From the NCBI GenBank assembly GCA_035758845.1, contig DASTVZ010000051.1, positions 18,464 to 82,463 on the forward strand: 64,000 bases of DNA. Direction: 5' to 3'. How positions within the stretch are numbered: the first letter of the stretch is position 1; every line of letters begins with the position of its first letter. The notes under the pieces are model-generated. The model searched no databases. It had not been told where the DNA came from and was given only the letters and a program-made list of their open reading frames with translations. The translations under genes were made by a program, and so were the position numbers. This DNA comes from JALZOC01 sp035758845 (GTDB taxonomy: Bacteria; Acidobacteriota; Vicinamibacteria; Vicinamibacterales; 2-12-FULL-66-21). Of the stretch, positions 1 to 7,681 are shown one piece after another.

Positions 1-1760
1 AATGGCTCGACCGCCCGGCGGTCGCGCAACTGTCCGAGACCGAACGCGGCTTGCTGGCGAACGTCGGGTGTCGCGTCGGACAGCGCCTGGATTAGAGGAT
101 CGAAGATGCTGGGATCCCGCAGCTGCACGAGCGCGTGCAGTGCGGTTTGACGGACGTCCTTGTCGGTGTCCTTCAACGCCGCGGTGAGTGCCGCGACCGT
201 CCGAGGATCGGCCTTTCCCTGACCGCTCTTCGACGTCCGGTTGTTCTCTTGCTGGTGCTCCCAGTTCGCGTGGTCGCGAAAGGCAAATTCGACGGTGGAT
301 TCAAAGTCGAGTTGGCCGAGCGCCGTGTTCACACCCTTTGCCGCGGCAGCGGCGACGCTCGCGCCTACGGTTGCTGCGGTCTGAATGCCGGTCTGGACAC
401 CCGTTGTGATGGCACTCTCCACCGCTGACTGCACGCTCGTCGAGGCGATTTCACCGGCACGTGCGGCGTTGCGCCGCATGCGCTGCTGATCTGCCGACAC
501 CGGTGCGGGCGCCCCTTGTGTCGCTGCCCGCGGAGTCGGCGCGGGTGTGGCTTGCGGACTCGGCGCGGGCGTCGATTGCGGCGTTACGGCCTGCCCTCGC
601 TGCGGCTCGTCGGGCGTTGCGACTTGCCACGCTTGAACCGATGCGAGCGGCAACAGTCCGAGCGCGAAGATCGTCGTCGCGGCGCTCGTGCGGAGACGCG
701 ACAGTCCTGCGCGAGGAACACTGGGGTCGAGAATGGCCATCAACCGGCCTTCGAGCTCCGATCGGTGAGCCATCGCGAGACTCGCACCGGCAAGGACTGC
801 AGGGAAGCGGCCGGCGCGCATGACGCGCGCGATTTCGATCAATTGATCGGCGTAGTCGGACCCGCGTGTGCCGGCCGCGAGCACGAGATCGTCGCAGGCG
901 CGTTCGCGTTCTGTGCGCACGTGCCTCGCCGCAATCCACGCGAGCGGGTTGAACCAGTGCAGCGCGCACGACACCTGCGCCAGCATGTGTGTGAGGCAGT
1001 CGTGACGTTTCACGTGCGCGAGCTCGTGCAACAAGACGATTCGCAGACGCTCAGCCGGCCAGTCATCGGCGTCTGCTGGCATCAACACCGCCGGCCGGAA
1101 GAGCCCCCAGGCCATCGGCATCGTGGCGCCGTTGCTGCGAAGGAACACGAGACGAGATGAGATTCCGAGTTCGGCCGCAAGCGACCTGGCCTGAGCAAGC
1201 CATGGCGCGTTGGTCACCCGTTCCGTGCGGCGCGACATCCATTGCACGGCGATGACGCCAGCGACGAGGCGACTCACGATCAACAGCGCACCAGCCATCC
1301 ACACGCCGAGCAGAACGGCGGACCATGACCAACGCTGCCGAATCGCTGAAAGTGATGCGGTCCAGTCCGATATCGGCGACCGCGCATCTGACCGGCTTTG
1401 ATGAATTGCCGGTGTTGGCGGTTGGCGCCTGGCGGTTGGCGCTTGGCGGTTGGCGCTTGCCGGCTCGGTTTCACGAGCGATCACAGGCGAGGTGGAAGCT
1501 GGGAGCTGGAAGCTGGAAGCTTTCTCAATCGTCACCAGGTTCCACTCCCAACGTGGCAACGCGATCGACAGGAACGGCAGGACGAGTACGCTCGCCAAAG
1601 CGAGCATCCAGATCGTGTGGCGGAGCGCCGCCGACCTGCGACGAAGAAGAAATGATGCGAGACCGGCGGTGAGGAACAGCAGCGTCGCTTTGATGACGGC
1701 GTCAGCCACACCGATCCACGAGGTCCCGAAATCGACGGAAAACAGATCGAGGATCCTCAT
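1..1760 (-). CDS. BlaR1-like M56 family metallopeptidase/sensor with C-terminal HEAT repeats (partial)
   Basis: Reading on the minus strand from ATG 1758-1760, one frame stays open to the left edge (586 codons, C-terminus missing). It starts with membrane segments (around TLLFLTAGLASFLL and LALASVLVLPFLSIAL), then another near VLLGVWMAGALLIV. The gluzincin motif HELAHVKRHD lies at about 1014-1028, with a following RACDDLVL helix typical of BlaR1/MecR1. A further membrane segment (TIFALGLLPLASVQ) leads to a long Pro/Ala/Thr/Gln-rich stretch and then HEAT-type repeats (VRQTALHALVQLRD, VRQQAAFGLGQLRD). In this family the membrane metallopeptidase senses a signal and inactivates the partner repressor BlaI. 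The start is 2 bp after the BlaI stop, so the two genes are translationally coupled. The HEAT extension replaces the penicillin-binding domain of classical BlaR1, so the signal is probably not a beta-lactam (inference). A low-complexity in-frame insert lies at 1415-1521. Confidence 0.88.
   Translation of the reverse strand, partial: MRILDLFSVDFGTSWIGVADAVIKATLLFLTAGLASFLLRRRSAALRHTIWMLALASVLVLPFLSIALPRWEWNLVTIEKASSFQLPASTSPVIARETEPASANRQAPTARRQPPTPAIHQSRSDARSPISDWTASLSAIRQRWSWSAVLLGVWMAGALLIVSRLVAGVIAVQWMSRRTERVTNAPWLAQARSLAAELGISSRLVFLRSNGATMPMAWGLFRPAVLMPADADDWPAERLRIVLLHELAHVKRHDCLTHMLAQVSCALHWFNPLAWIAARHVRTERERACDDLVLAAGTRGSDYADQLIEIARVMRAGRFPAVLAGASLAMAHRSELEGRLMAILDPSVPRAGLSRLRTSAATTIFALGLLPLASVQAWQVATPDEPQRGQAVTPQSTPAPSPQATPAPTPRAATQGAPAPVSADQQRMRRNAARAGEIASTSVQSAVESAITTGVQTGIQTAATVGASVAAAAAKGVNTALGQLDFESTVEFAFRDHANWEHQQENNRTSKSGQGKADPRTVAALTAALKDTDKDVRQTALHALVQLRDPSIFDPLIQALSDATPDVRQQAAFGLGQLRDRRAVEP
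1415..1521. repeat. Low-complexity direct repeats inside the M56 gene
   Basis: Two short runs sit in the linker after the first membrane pair: TTGGCG(G/C) units at 1415-1460 and GCTGGRAGCTGG-type units at 1492-1521. The second type resembles the GCTGGCA run between genes at 3745-3768. Both keep the peptidase frame open on the minus strand and encode an Ala/Asn/Arg/Gln/Pro-rich linker, so the insertion seems tolerated. Confidence 0.7.
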
Positions 1761-1762
1761 GG

Positions 1763-2152
1763 TTACGCTCCAGCATTACGCGCCTGGTCGATGAGCCTGG
1801 CCAGACGATCGAGTTCCGCGTCGGAAAGTTTTTGCGACGATTCGTCGAGCAGTGCCGAGATCGCCTGTTCGGCCGAGCCGTCGAAGAACGTCTTCAGCAT
1901 ATGCCGAAGCGCGGAACGCTGGGCGTTGTCGCGACCGACCGTCGGCACGTAGACGTAGCGGGGGCCGTCCTGTTCATGGCGAACGTGCCCTTTTTCCTCG
2001 AGAATCCGCAGCATCGCGCGCACGGCCGAGTAGCTCGGCGGGTCCGGGAGGGCGGTTTGAACTTCAGCAGCCGTCGCCTGCCCTCTAGCGTAGAGGATGT
2101 CAATAATTTGACGCTCGCGCCGGCTTAAGTCGTCGTGTGGTCGTTTGATCAT
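1763..2152 (-). CDS. blaI: BlaI/MecI/CopY family transcriptional repressor
   Basis: A 129-residue protein. The N-terminal winged helix reads LSRREREIIDILYARGQAT-like (here LSRRERQIIDILYARGQ) followed by AAEVQTALPDPPSYSAVRAM, the recognition-helix signature of the Penicillinase_R family. A C-terminal dimerisation helix region follows (MLKTFFDGSAEQAISALLDE), where the partner protease cuts in known members. The family represses its own operon and the sensor protease downstream. Length matches the family (about 120-130 residues). The upstream flank carries a TTATTACTACTC stretch that could be a half operator (family operators contain TACTACA), but no full palindrome is visible, so this is only suggestive. 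Likely co-transcribed with the M56 gene. Confidence 0.93.
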   Translation of the reverse strand: MIKRPHDDLSRRERQIIDILYARGQATAAEVQTALPDPPSYSAVRAMLRILEEKGHVRHEQDGPRYVYVPTVGRDNAQRSALRHMLKTFFDGSAEQAISALLDESSQKLSDAELDRLARLIDQARNAGA

Positions 2153-2275
2153 TTATTACTACTCCGTCCATGGGCCCGGATGGCTTTTCCCCCGCGGGCC
2201 CGCGCGCCCCTGGCGCGGCTCTATATGTCGCCGAATGCGTGTTCTAGGGCATTGGACGGTTCTCGGCGGCAAAAG

Positions 2276-2312
2276 GTGCTATGAAAATAGCACACCGGCA
2301 AAAAAATAGCAC
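2276..2312. promoter_or_regulatory. Inverted repeat GTGCTAT-N4-ATAGCAC plus a third half site
   Basis: GTGCTAT (2276-2282) and ATAGCAC (2287-2293) form a perfect 7-bp inverted repeat around GAAA. A third ATAGCAC follows at 2306-2312. The array lies in the divergent spacer between BlaI (minus) and the dehydrogenase-like gene (plus), about 36-72 bp before the latter's start. The spacing looks like a transcription factor operator and not a terminator, since no T run follows on either strand. The regulator is unknown. Confidence 0.5.
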
Positions 2313-2347
2313 TTTTCGCGTTTTTCCACGGACCCTCGGTTCGGCAT

Positions 2348-3499
2348 ATGCTCCTGCGTATGTACAAACCCCTTCTTGCCGCCCTGTCGGCGGCCGCGCT
2401 GGTCGGCCTGGCCAGTCAGCCGCAGCAGCCGCTGCCGCTCACGCAGATCAAGTTGCCGCCCGGGTTCACGATCGACCTTTACGCGACCGGTGTCCCGCAT
2501 GCCCGCGAGATGGTCATGGGAGCGAAAGGGACGCTCTTTGTCGGCAGCCGCGACTACAACAAGGTGTACGCGATCGTCGATCGCAACAACGACCACAAGG
2601 CGGATCAGGTCTACACCATCGCCGAAGGCCTGAAGGATCCGAGCGGCGTCGCATTTCGCGATGGTTCGCTGTATGTCGCCGAGATCAGCCGCATCACGAA
2701 GTACGACAACATCGAGGCCAATCTCGAGAAGCCGCCCACGCCGACGGTCGTGAAAAGCGATCTGCCGACTGAGACGCATCACGGACAGAAGTTCATTCGA
2801 TTCGGCCCCGATGGGCTGCTCTACGTTCCTGTCGGCGCGCCTTGCAATGTCTGCGAGCGCCCGGACGATCAGCGATTTGCCACCATCCTGCGCATGAAGC
2901 CGGATGGCACCGAGACCGAGGTCTTCGCGAGCGGCGTGCGCAACAGCGTCGGCTTCGACTGGCATCCCGCGACACGAGAGTTGTGGTTCACCGATAACGG
3001 CCGCGATCTGCTCGGCGACGACATTCCGCCTGACGAGCTGAATCACGCACCCAAGAAAGGTCTCGCGTTTGGATTCCCGTACTGTCACGCCGGCGAGGTC
3101 AAGGATCCGGAGTTTGGAGACAAGCGCCCGTGCACGGAATTCCAGGCACCGGCCCGGAAACTGGATCCACATGGCGCGGCGATCGGCATGCGCTTTTACA
3201 CCGGGACGATGTTTCCGGCGGAGTATCGGAATCAGATCTTCATTGCCGAGCACGGTTCCTGGAATCGCTCCGTGCCCATCGGCTACCGCGTGATGGTGGC
3301 GAAAATCGAAGGCAATAAGGTCACGAGTTTCACACCCTTCGCCGAAGGCTGGCTGCAGGGTGTCGCGAATTCACAAGGCACGAAGACAACGGGACAGACG
3401 TGGGGGCGTCCGGCGGACGTATTCGTGATGCCGGACGGCGCGCTGCTCGTGTCGGACGATTTCGCGGGTGTGATTTATCGCATCAGTTATAAGAAGTAG
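2348..3499 (+). CDS. PQQ-dependent sugar dehydrogenase / L-sorbosone dehydrogenase-like six-bladed propeller protein, secreted
   Basis: 383 residues with a signal peptide (KPLLAALSAAALVGLASQ). The body reads as an SGNDH/GdhB-type propeller: LPPGFTIDLYATGVPHAREM, GTLFVGSRDYNKVYAI, DPSGVAFRDGSLYVAE, HHGQKFIRFGPDGLLYVPVGAPCN, GVRNSVGFDWHP, LWFTDNGRDLLGDDIPPDELN and the terminal GALLVSDDFAGVIYRI. In soluble glucose dehydrogenases and sorbosone dehydrogenases this fold binds PQQ and Ca2+ in the periplasm and oxidises aldoses. Many paralogues in soil bacteria have no proven substrate. A second in-frame ATG at 2360 (MYKPLL) is an equally good start. It stands alone between two intergenic elements. 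Confidence 0.85.
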   Translation: MLLRMYKPLLAALSAAALVGLASQPQQPLPLTQIKLPPGFTIDLYATGVPHAREMVMGAKGTLFVGSRDYNKVYAIVDRNNDHKADQVYTIAEGLKDPSGVAFRDGSLYVAEISRITKYDNIEANLEKPPTPTVVKSDLPTETHHGQKFIRFGPDGLLYVPVGAPCNVCERPDDQRFATILRMKPDGTETEVFASGVRNSVGFDWHPATRELWFTDNGRDLLGDDIPPDELNHAPKKGLAFGFPYCHAGEVKDPEFGDKRPCTEFQAPARKLDPHGAAIGMRFYTGTMFPAEYRNQIFIAEHGSWNRSVPIGYRVMVAKIEGNKVTSFTPFAEGWLQGVANSQGTKTTGQTWGRPADVFVMPDGALLVSDDFAGVIYRISYKK

Positions 3500-3577
3500 A
3501 TCGACAGAATAACGGCCCGGCCTGCGTGCCGGGATCCGGTGTGCGGGATCCGGGGTCCGGCACCGGACACGGGTCGG

Positions 3578-3682
3578 GCGCCTGCCGGCCCGAGCGAGGC
3601 GCCGAAGGGAAGCGCGCGGAGCGCGCCGCCGAGCGAGAGCGCGTGGGGGTGGGGCCCCACGCGCAGTAAGCAACGCAGACAC
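3578..3682. repeat. GC-rich dispersed repeat, copy A (about 105 bp)
   Basis: This intergenic stretch is nearly identical to 31351-31454. Both run from GCGCCTGC through GCGAGAGCGCGTGGGGG, the self-complementary GTGGGGCCCCAC core, and on to CGCAGTAAG and a GCAGACA end. It lies between the propeller gene and mscL. GCTGGCA direct repeats follow at 3745-3768. It holds no gene. It appears to be a subtype of the wider GCGAG...GGGGTCCG family seen elsewhere in the window. Confidence 0.8.
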
Positions 3683-3789
3683 GCTCTGCGATTAACGATC
3701 AGAATCGCAACTCGCCGACTGGAATCCGCCGTTCACCGTTTCGAGCTGGCAGCTGGCAGCTGGCAGCCGGAAACTAAAAAGGAACGTCT

Positions 3790-4242
3790 ATGGCCCTGCT
3801 GAAAGAGTTTCGTGAATTTGCGGCGCGGGGGAACGTCGTGGATCTCGCGGTGGGCGTCATCATCGGCGCCGCCTTCGGCAAGATCGTCACCTCTCTGGTG
3901 AACGACATCGTCATGCCGCCGATAGGCATGCTGATCGGACGCATCGATTTCAAGAATCTTTTCGTCGCGCTCAATGGCCAGCAGTACGCGGCCGTTGCCG
4001 ACGCACAGAAAGCGGGGGCACCGACGATCAACTACGGCATCTTCCTGAATACCGTCCTCGAATTCCTGATCGTGGCGTTCGTCATATTTCTCATGGTGCG
4101 TCAGCTCAATCGCCTGAAAACGCCGGCGCCGGCGCCGCCGACCGAAGACGCGCGCGATTGCCCGTTCTGTATCTCACGCATTTCGTCGAAGGCGAAACGC
4201 TGTCCGCATTGCACGTCGGAGTTAGGCGGGCTGCGAGCGTGA
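3790..4242 (+). CDS. mscL: Large-conductance mechanosensitive channel MscL with C-terminal zinc ribbon
   Basis: 150 residues. The N-terminal signature LLKEFREFAARGNVVDLAVG and first pore helix VIIGAAFGKIVTSLVNDIVMPP are typical MscL, followed by the periplasmic loop and TM2 (YGIFLNTVLEFLIVAFVIFLMVRQLN). The channel opens under high membrane tension to release solutes during hypo-osmotic shock. After the usual cytoplasmic helix the protein ends in a paired-cysteine ribbon, CPFCISRI and CPHCTSEL, that E. coli MscL lacks. This tail is likely to bind Zn. The start is set by AAGGAA at 3779-3784. It immediately precedes the VWA/PspA/ABC locus on the same strand, so a shared envelope-stress role is possible. 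Confidence 0.95.
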   Translation: MALLKEFREFAARGNVVDLAVGVIIGAAFGKIVTSLVNDIVMPPIGMLIGRIDFKNLFVALNGQQYAAVADAQKAGAPTINYGIFLNTVLEFLIVAFVIFLMVRQLNRLKTPAPAPPTEDARDCPFCISRISSKAKRCPHCTSELGGLRA

Positions 4243-4295
4243 CGCGCGCATGCTTGATTGCAACGTAGTCGGACATTAAACTCCGGAACCATCGA

Positions 4296-5075
4296 ATGAG
4301 AATCTGGTCGCGCACTCGACTCTTCCGACGCCTGGCTGGGGCCTTTCTCGTGACGTCGCTGGCCGCCGCGTGCGAGCAATCCGCCCGCCGCGAGCGGACG
4401 CAGGCAACACCCGCGCGCGCGGCGGAGTCCGACGCTCCGTATCAGGCGGAAGTCGAAGAAGGCCTCGGTGCGGCGCTGGCGATTCTTGTCGACACGTCGG
4501 GATCGATGAAAGAGCCCGCGCCCGGCGATTCGCGTCCGAAGTACGTCGTCGCCCAGGAAGCGCTCGAGGCGATGCTGGATGCCACCGACGCGTTCATTGC
4601 GCGCCGGCCGGACTTCCCGATCAAGATCGGCGTCTACAGTTTTTCGAGCAGCGTGCGCGTGCAGCGTCCGATCCAACCGTACGACCGCGCCGCGGTCCGG
4701 GCAACGCTTGCAAGCCTGCCGCGGCCTGGCGGCGGCACGGCAATTGGCGATGCAATGCGCGAGGCGCGTCCGGATCTCTACCGCGCCGGGGTGTTCCGCA
4801 AGTATCTCCTCGTCGTCACCGACGGACAGAACACGAACGGCCGCAGTCCCGAAGACGTCGCCCGCGACATCTGGCAAAAAAGTGAAGGCGGCGTGCAGAC
4901 CTACTTCGTCGCTTTCGACACGAGCCCGGAGAAGTTTGCGTTCCTGAAAGAGGCCGGCGGCGACGTGATTGGCGCCGGAACCGGCGTGGAACTGCGCAAA
5001 GCACTGGACGGTATTTATCAGGGCAAGATCCTCGCCGAGGCCGTCGGCGGCGAACGGGAACCCGGCAAGAAGTAA
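4296..5075 (+). CDS. VWA-domain lipoprotein, first gene of the PspA/ABC/AAA+ locus
   Basis: 259 residues. The N-terminus has Arg residues, a hydrophobic stretch and a lipobox-like TSLAAACE, predicting a lipoprotein. The von Willebrand A domain begins at about residue 60 with a complete MIDAS: DTSGSMKE (DxSxS), GGGTAIGDAM (Thr) and LVVTDGQNTNG (Asp). Such domains bind partner proteins through a metal ion. The gene ends 23 bp before the PspA-like gene and starts the co-directional set 4296-12255. Its role is inferred: an adhesion or assembly subunit at the membrane surface that may work with the AAA+ ATPase, as VWA/AAA+ pairs do in MoxR-type systems. The ATPase here is not of the MoxR subfamily. 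Confidence 0.85.
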   Translation: MRIWSRTRLFRRLAGAFLVTSLAAACEQSARRERTQATPARAAESDAPYQAEVEEGLGAALAILVDTSGSMKEPAPGDSRPKYVVAQEALEAMLDATDAFIARRPDFPIKIGVYSFSSSVRVQRPIQPYDRAAVRATLASLPRPGGGTAIGDAMREARPDLYRAGVFRKYLLVVTDGQNTNGRSPEDVARDIWQKSEGGVQTYFVAFDTSPEKFAFLKEAGGDVIGAGTGVELRKALDGIYQGKILAEAVGGEREPGKK

Positions 5076-5098
5076 CTCGTAGTTTTAAAGGAGCCCCC

Positions 5099-5860
5099 GT
5101 GATTCTTCACAAGTTCTGGTCTGCGTTCGTGGCCCAGATCAACAAAATCGCGAACATTTTCTGGGAGGCCGATCCCATCGCTCAGATGAGATACGAATAC
5201 GACCGCGCGGTCGAGCAGCTCAAGGAGGGCCGCCTCGGGCTCGAACAGTACCGGGGTCTGGTCGAACGCGTCACCCGGCAGGTCTCAGCCAACAAGTCGC
5301 ACGTGCAGAAGCTCGAGGCTGAAACGAAGGCGTATCTCAAGGCAGGCGATCGCACCACGGCTGCAAAGTTCGCACTCGAGCTGCAGAAGGCGAAAGAGGA
5401 ACTGGCCACAAACGAGGGCCAGCTGCAGATGCATGAGACCGCGTACGGCAACAGCCTCAAGAAGATCCAGCACGCGAACGAAAAACTGATCGAGCTGAGA
5501 GGAAAGATCCAGAAGTACGACGCCGAGTTGAAGATGAGCGCGGCGGAAGCGGAGATCGCGAAGCTCTCCGAAACGTTCGACATGAATCTGACGACGGACT
5601 TCGGCGAGATTGAAAGCGTGATCCAGCAGAAGATCGATCAGAATCGCGGGAAGGTGCGCGTCGCCGCGGATCTTTCGCACAAAGGGATCGCCGAGATCCA
5701 GGCCGAAGAGCGCATGCAGAGTCAGCTCGCCGAGGATGCCCTCACCAATTTCGAGATCGAGCTCGGGTTGAAGTCGCCCGAGACGTCACCGATGGCGCAG
5801 ACGGCGAAGGACCTCGGACCAGCAGCAGCGGAAAAAGCGACCGAGAAACAGACGAACTGA
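5099..5860 (+). CDS. PspA/IM30 (Vipp1)-family membrane-stress protein
   Basis: 253 residues and almost wholly helical, with heptad-rich coiled coils between about residues 30 and 215. The N-terminal amphipathic helix and helix 1 (FVAQINKIANIFWEADPIAQ, then YEYDRAVEQLKEG) line up with the PspA pattern of a membrane-binding helix followed by a Met-containing DPxxM turn. The GTG start at 5099 has a strong AAAGGAG at 5087-5093. PspA, Vipp1 and ESCRT-III proteins form rods and rings that bind and remodel stressed membranes. The tail beyond residue 220 is an extra, disordered Ala/Glu/Thr stretch. Placement between a VWA lipoprotein and an ABC importer suggests that it responds to or supports this transporter complex (inference). 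I am sure of the broad fold and less sure of the exact subfamily. Confidence 0.8.
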   Translation: MILHKFWSAFVAQINKIANIFWEADPIAQMRYEYDRAVEQLKEGRLGLEQYRGLVERVTRQVSANKSHVQKLEAETKAYLKAGDRTTAAKFALELQKAKEELATNEGQLQMHETAYGNSLKKIQHANEKLIELRGKIQKYDAELKMSAAEAEIAKLSETFDMNLTTDFGEIESVIQQKIDQNRGKVRVAADLSHKGIAEIQAEERMQSQLAEDALTNFEIELGLKSPETSPMAQTAKDLGPAAAEKATEKQTN

Positions 5861-5885
5861 GAAGTCACACCTTGATCGCTGTCTG

Positions 5886-5930
5886 GCGAGCGAGCGTGTA
5901 TGGGAGTCCGAGGGGCGATGCCCCTCGGAG
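5886..5930 (+). repeat. GC-rich dispersed repeat with perfect 9-bp hairpin inside the operon
   Basis: GCGAGCGAGCGTGTATGGGAGT leads into CCGAGGGGC-GAT-GCCCCTCGG (arms 5908-5916 and 5920-5928). The layout matches the copies at 10421-10485 and 46162-46206 (opposite strand). The hairpin lies 22 bp before the substrate-binding protein's start and between its RBS and the pspA stop. There is no T run, so it may set mRNA stability or processing rather than termination. Confidence 0.7.
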
Positions 5931-5950
5931 TAAAGAGGAGCGATTGATAC

Positions 5951-7681
5951 ATGGCCAATGGACAGCCTAGACCTGCGTTTTACGTCGCCGTCCTCCTCAT
6001 GGTGCTCGGCCTGGTCGGCCTCGCGCTGTGGCGCTACGGAGCGATTGGGCCGAAGTCGCAGTCGGGTCAATTCACGGCCGACGAACTGAAAAAGATGCAG
6101 AGCGGCGCCGAGGCACCCGACAGCGCCGGCATCACGACCGTCAAGGAATACAACTACGTCGCGGCGACGCGTCTGCCCGAGGTGAAAGGGATCTCGAGCT
6201 ACAAGCCGATGGCCGATCGCACGGTGCGCTTCGGCATCAACGTGTGGGCCGGCTGGAGTCCCATCATCTACGCCAACAATGGATTCAAACCCGGCAAGGC
6301 GTGGAAAGCACCGAACGGCAAGGACTTCAAACTCGAGCTCGTGCTCATCGACGACCCGATCGCGATGCGCGACGCGTATGCTGCCGGCAATCTCCACGTC
6401 GGATGGGCGACGCTCGACATGCTGCCGCTCTTCCTCGAAGGCCTCCGAAAAGACTCTCGCGTCATGCCGCGAGTCTATCAGCAGGTCGACTGGTCGAACG
6501 GTGGCGACGGCATCGTCGTCCGCGACGCGATCAAGACGATGGCGGATCTCCGTGGCAAGACGGTTGTCCTGGCGCAGAACTCGCCGTCGCATTTCTTCAT
6601 TCTCAATGCGCTGATCAATGCCGGTGTCCAACCGGCGGAAGTGCAGTTCAAATTCACGCAGGACGCCTTTCAGGCGGCAGCGGCGTTCAACGCCGACAAG
6701 AGTCTCGCTGGCTGTGTGAGCTGGGCGCCCGACATCTACAACCTCGAGAAGGTCAAGGGCAACCACATGCTCGTCACCACCGCGACCGCCAACAAGCTGA
6801 TCGCCGACGTGTGGTTCGCTCGTGCCGACTTCGCGAAGGACAATCCCGACATCATGGAAGGGATCACCAGGGGCATCTTCGATGCGATGGTCGATCTCAA
6901 GTCGCAGGAATCCAAACAGAAAGTCGCGAAGCTCATGGCCGCCGGCTACTCGATTCCCGAGAGCGACGCGCTCGGGATGCTGGGCGACGCGCATTCGACC
7001 AACTACGCCGAGAACCGCGATTTCTTCCTGAATCAGAACAATCCGACCAGCTTCGAACGAACGTGGGATACCGCCTACTTCCTGTACAAACGCATCAACA
7101 CAGTGACCGACAAGACCGCGTTCGATCAGGTGATGGATTTCAGCGTCATCCAGAAGCTCGGAAGTGAACAGAAGTATGCGAGCCAGAAGAACGAATACGA
7201 GATTCAGTTCGCGCCGGCGAGCGCCGGCGCCGTGCAGGGAGAGAAGTACGAGATCCTCACCAAGACGGTGGTCATTCACTTCTTCCCGAACTCATGGGAT
7301 CTCTACAAGAAGGTGACGCGCGCCGTCAGCGGCAAGGATGTCGAGGAACTGTACGATCCGAACGTTGGCTTTGTCGTGGAAGAGATCGGCAAGCTCGCAG
7401 GTCAGTACGGCGCGGCGCGGATCATCATCGAAGGGCACACCGACGCGTCGATGAAGGCGTCGGTTCCCAAGAGCCTCGTGCAGGAGCTGTCGCTGAACCG
7501 GGCGAATTCGGTGAAGGAAGCCATCGTTCGAAAATTCCCGACGCTGCAGCCAAATCAGTTCTCGACTGCAGGCCTGGGCTGGGATCGACCGGCCGACTCG
7601 TCGGATCCTGATAACAACGCGAAGAACCGGCGCGTCGAGGTAAAGGTCTACCCAGCAGAAGCAGCTCCATCGACGAAATAG
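5951..7681 (+). CDS. ABC transporter substrate-binding protein fused to C-terminal OmpA-like peptidoglycan-binding domain
   Basis: 576 residues. An uncleaved N-terminal anchor (VAVLLMVLGLVGLALW, about 11-27) is followed by a NMT1/SsuA-type periplasmic binding domain (VRFGINVWAGWSPIIYANNG, VLIDDPIAMRDAYAAGNLHV, VVLAQNSPSHFFILNALINAG) to about residue 430. An OmpA domain then follows (VVIHFFPNSWDLY, IIIEGHTDAS, LSLNRANSVKEAI, NRRVEVKVYP). OmpA domains of this type bind diaminopimelate in peptidoglycan. One polypeptide therefore tethers the inner membrane, a solute-binding lobe and the cell wall. The stop directly abuts the permease ATG. NMT1-type relatives bind taurine, sulfonates, nitrate or thiamine precursors, but the ligand here cannot be told from sequence. 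Confidence 0.88.
   Translation: MANGQPRPAFYVAVLLMVLGLVGLALWRYGAIGPKSQSGQFTADELKKMQSGAEAPDSAGITTVKEYNYVAATRLPEVKGISSYKPMADRTVRFGINVWAGWSPIIYANNGFKPGKAWKAPNGKDFKLELVLIDDPIAMRDAYAAGNLHVGWATLDMLPLFLEGLRKDSRVMPRVYQQVDWSNGGDGIVVRDAIKTMADLRGKTVVLAQNSPSHFFILNALINAGVQPAEVQFKFTQDAFQAAAAFNADKSLAGCVSWAPDIYNLEKVKGNHMLVTTATANKLIADVWFARADFAKDNPDIMEGITRGIFDAMVDLKSQESKQKVAKLMAAGYSIPESDALGMLGDAHSTNYAENRDFFLNQNNPTSFERTWDTAYFLYKRINTVTDKTAFDQVMDFSVIQKLGSEQKYASQKNEYEIQFAPASAGAVQGEKYEILTKTVVIHFFPNSWDLYKKVTRAVSGKDVEELYDPNVGFVVEEIGKLAGQYGAARIIIEGHTDASMKASVPKSLVQELSLNRANSVKEAIVRKFPTLQPNQFSTAGLGWDRPADSSDPDNNAKNRRVEVKVYPAEAAPSTK

Noticed and set aside
1415..1521. Repeats as a sign that the M56 gene is broken
   Set aside because: The frame was followed by hand and stays open from 1760 through HELAH to the HEAT repeats.
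2279..3253. Long minus-strand frame opposite the propeller gene
   Set aside because: Arg/Asp-rich shadow translation, while the plus strand has clear family motifs and a signal peptide.
5786..7279. 497-codon minus-strand frame opposite the substrate-binding protein
   Set aside because: Shadow frame; the opposite strand has NMT1 and OmpA motifs and operon-type junctions.
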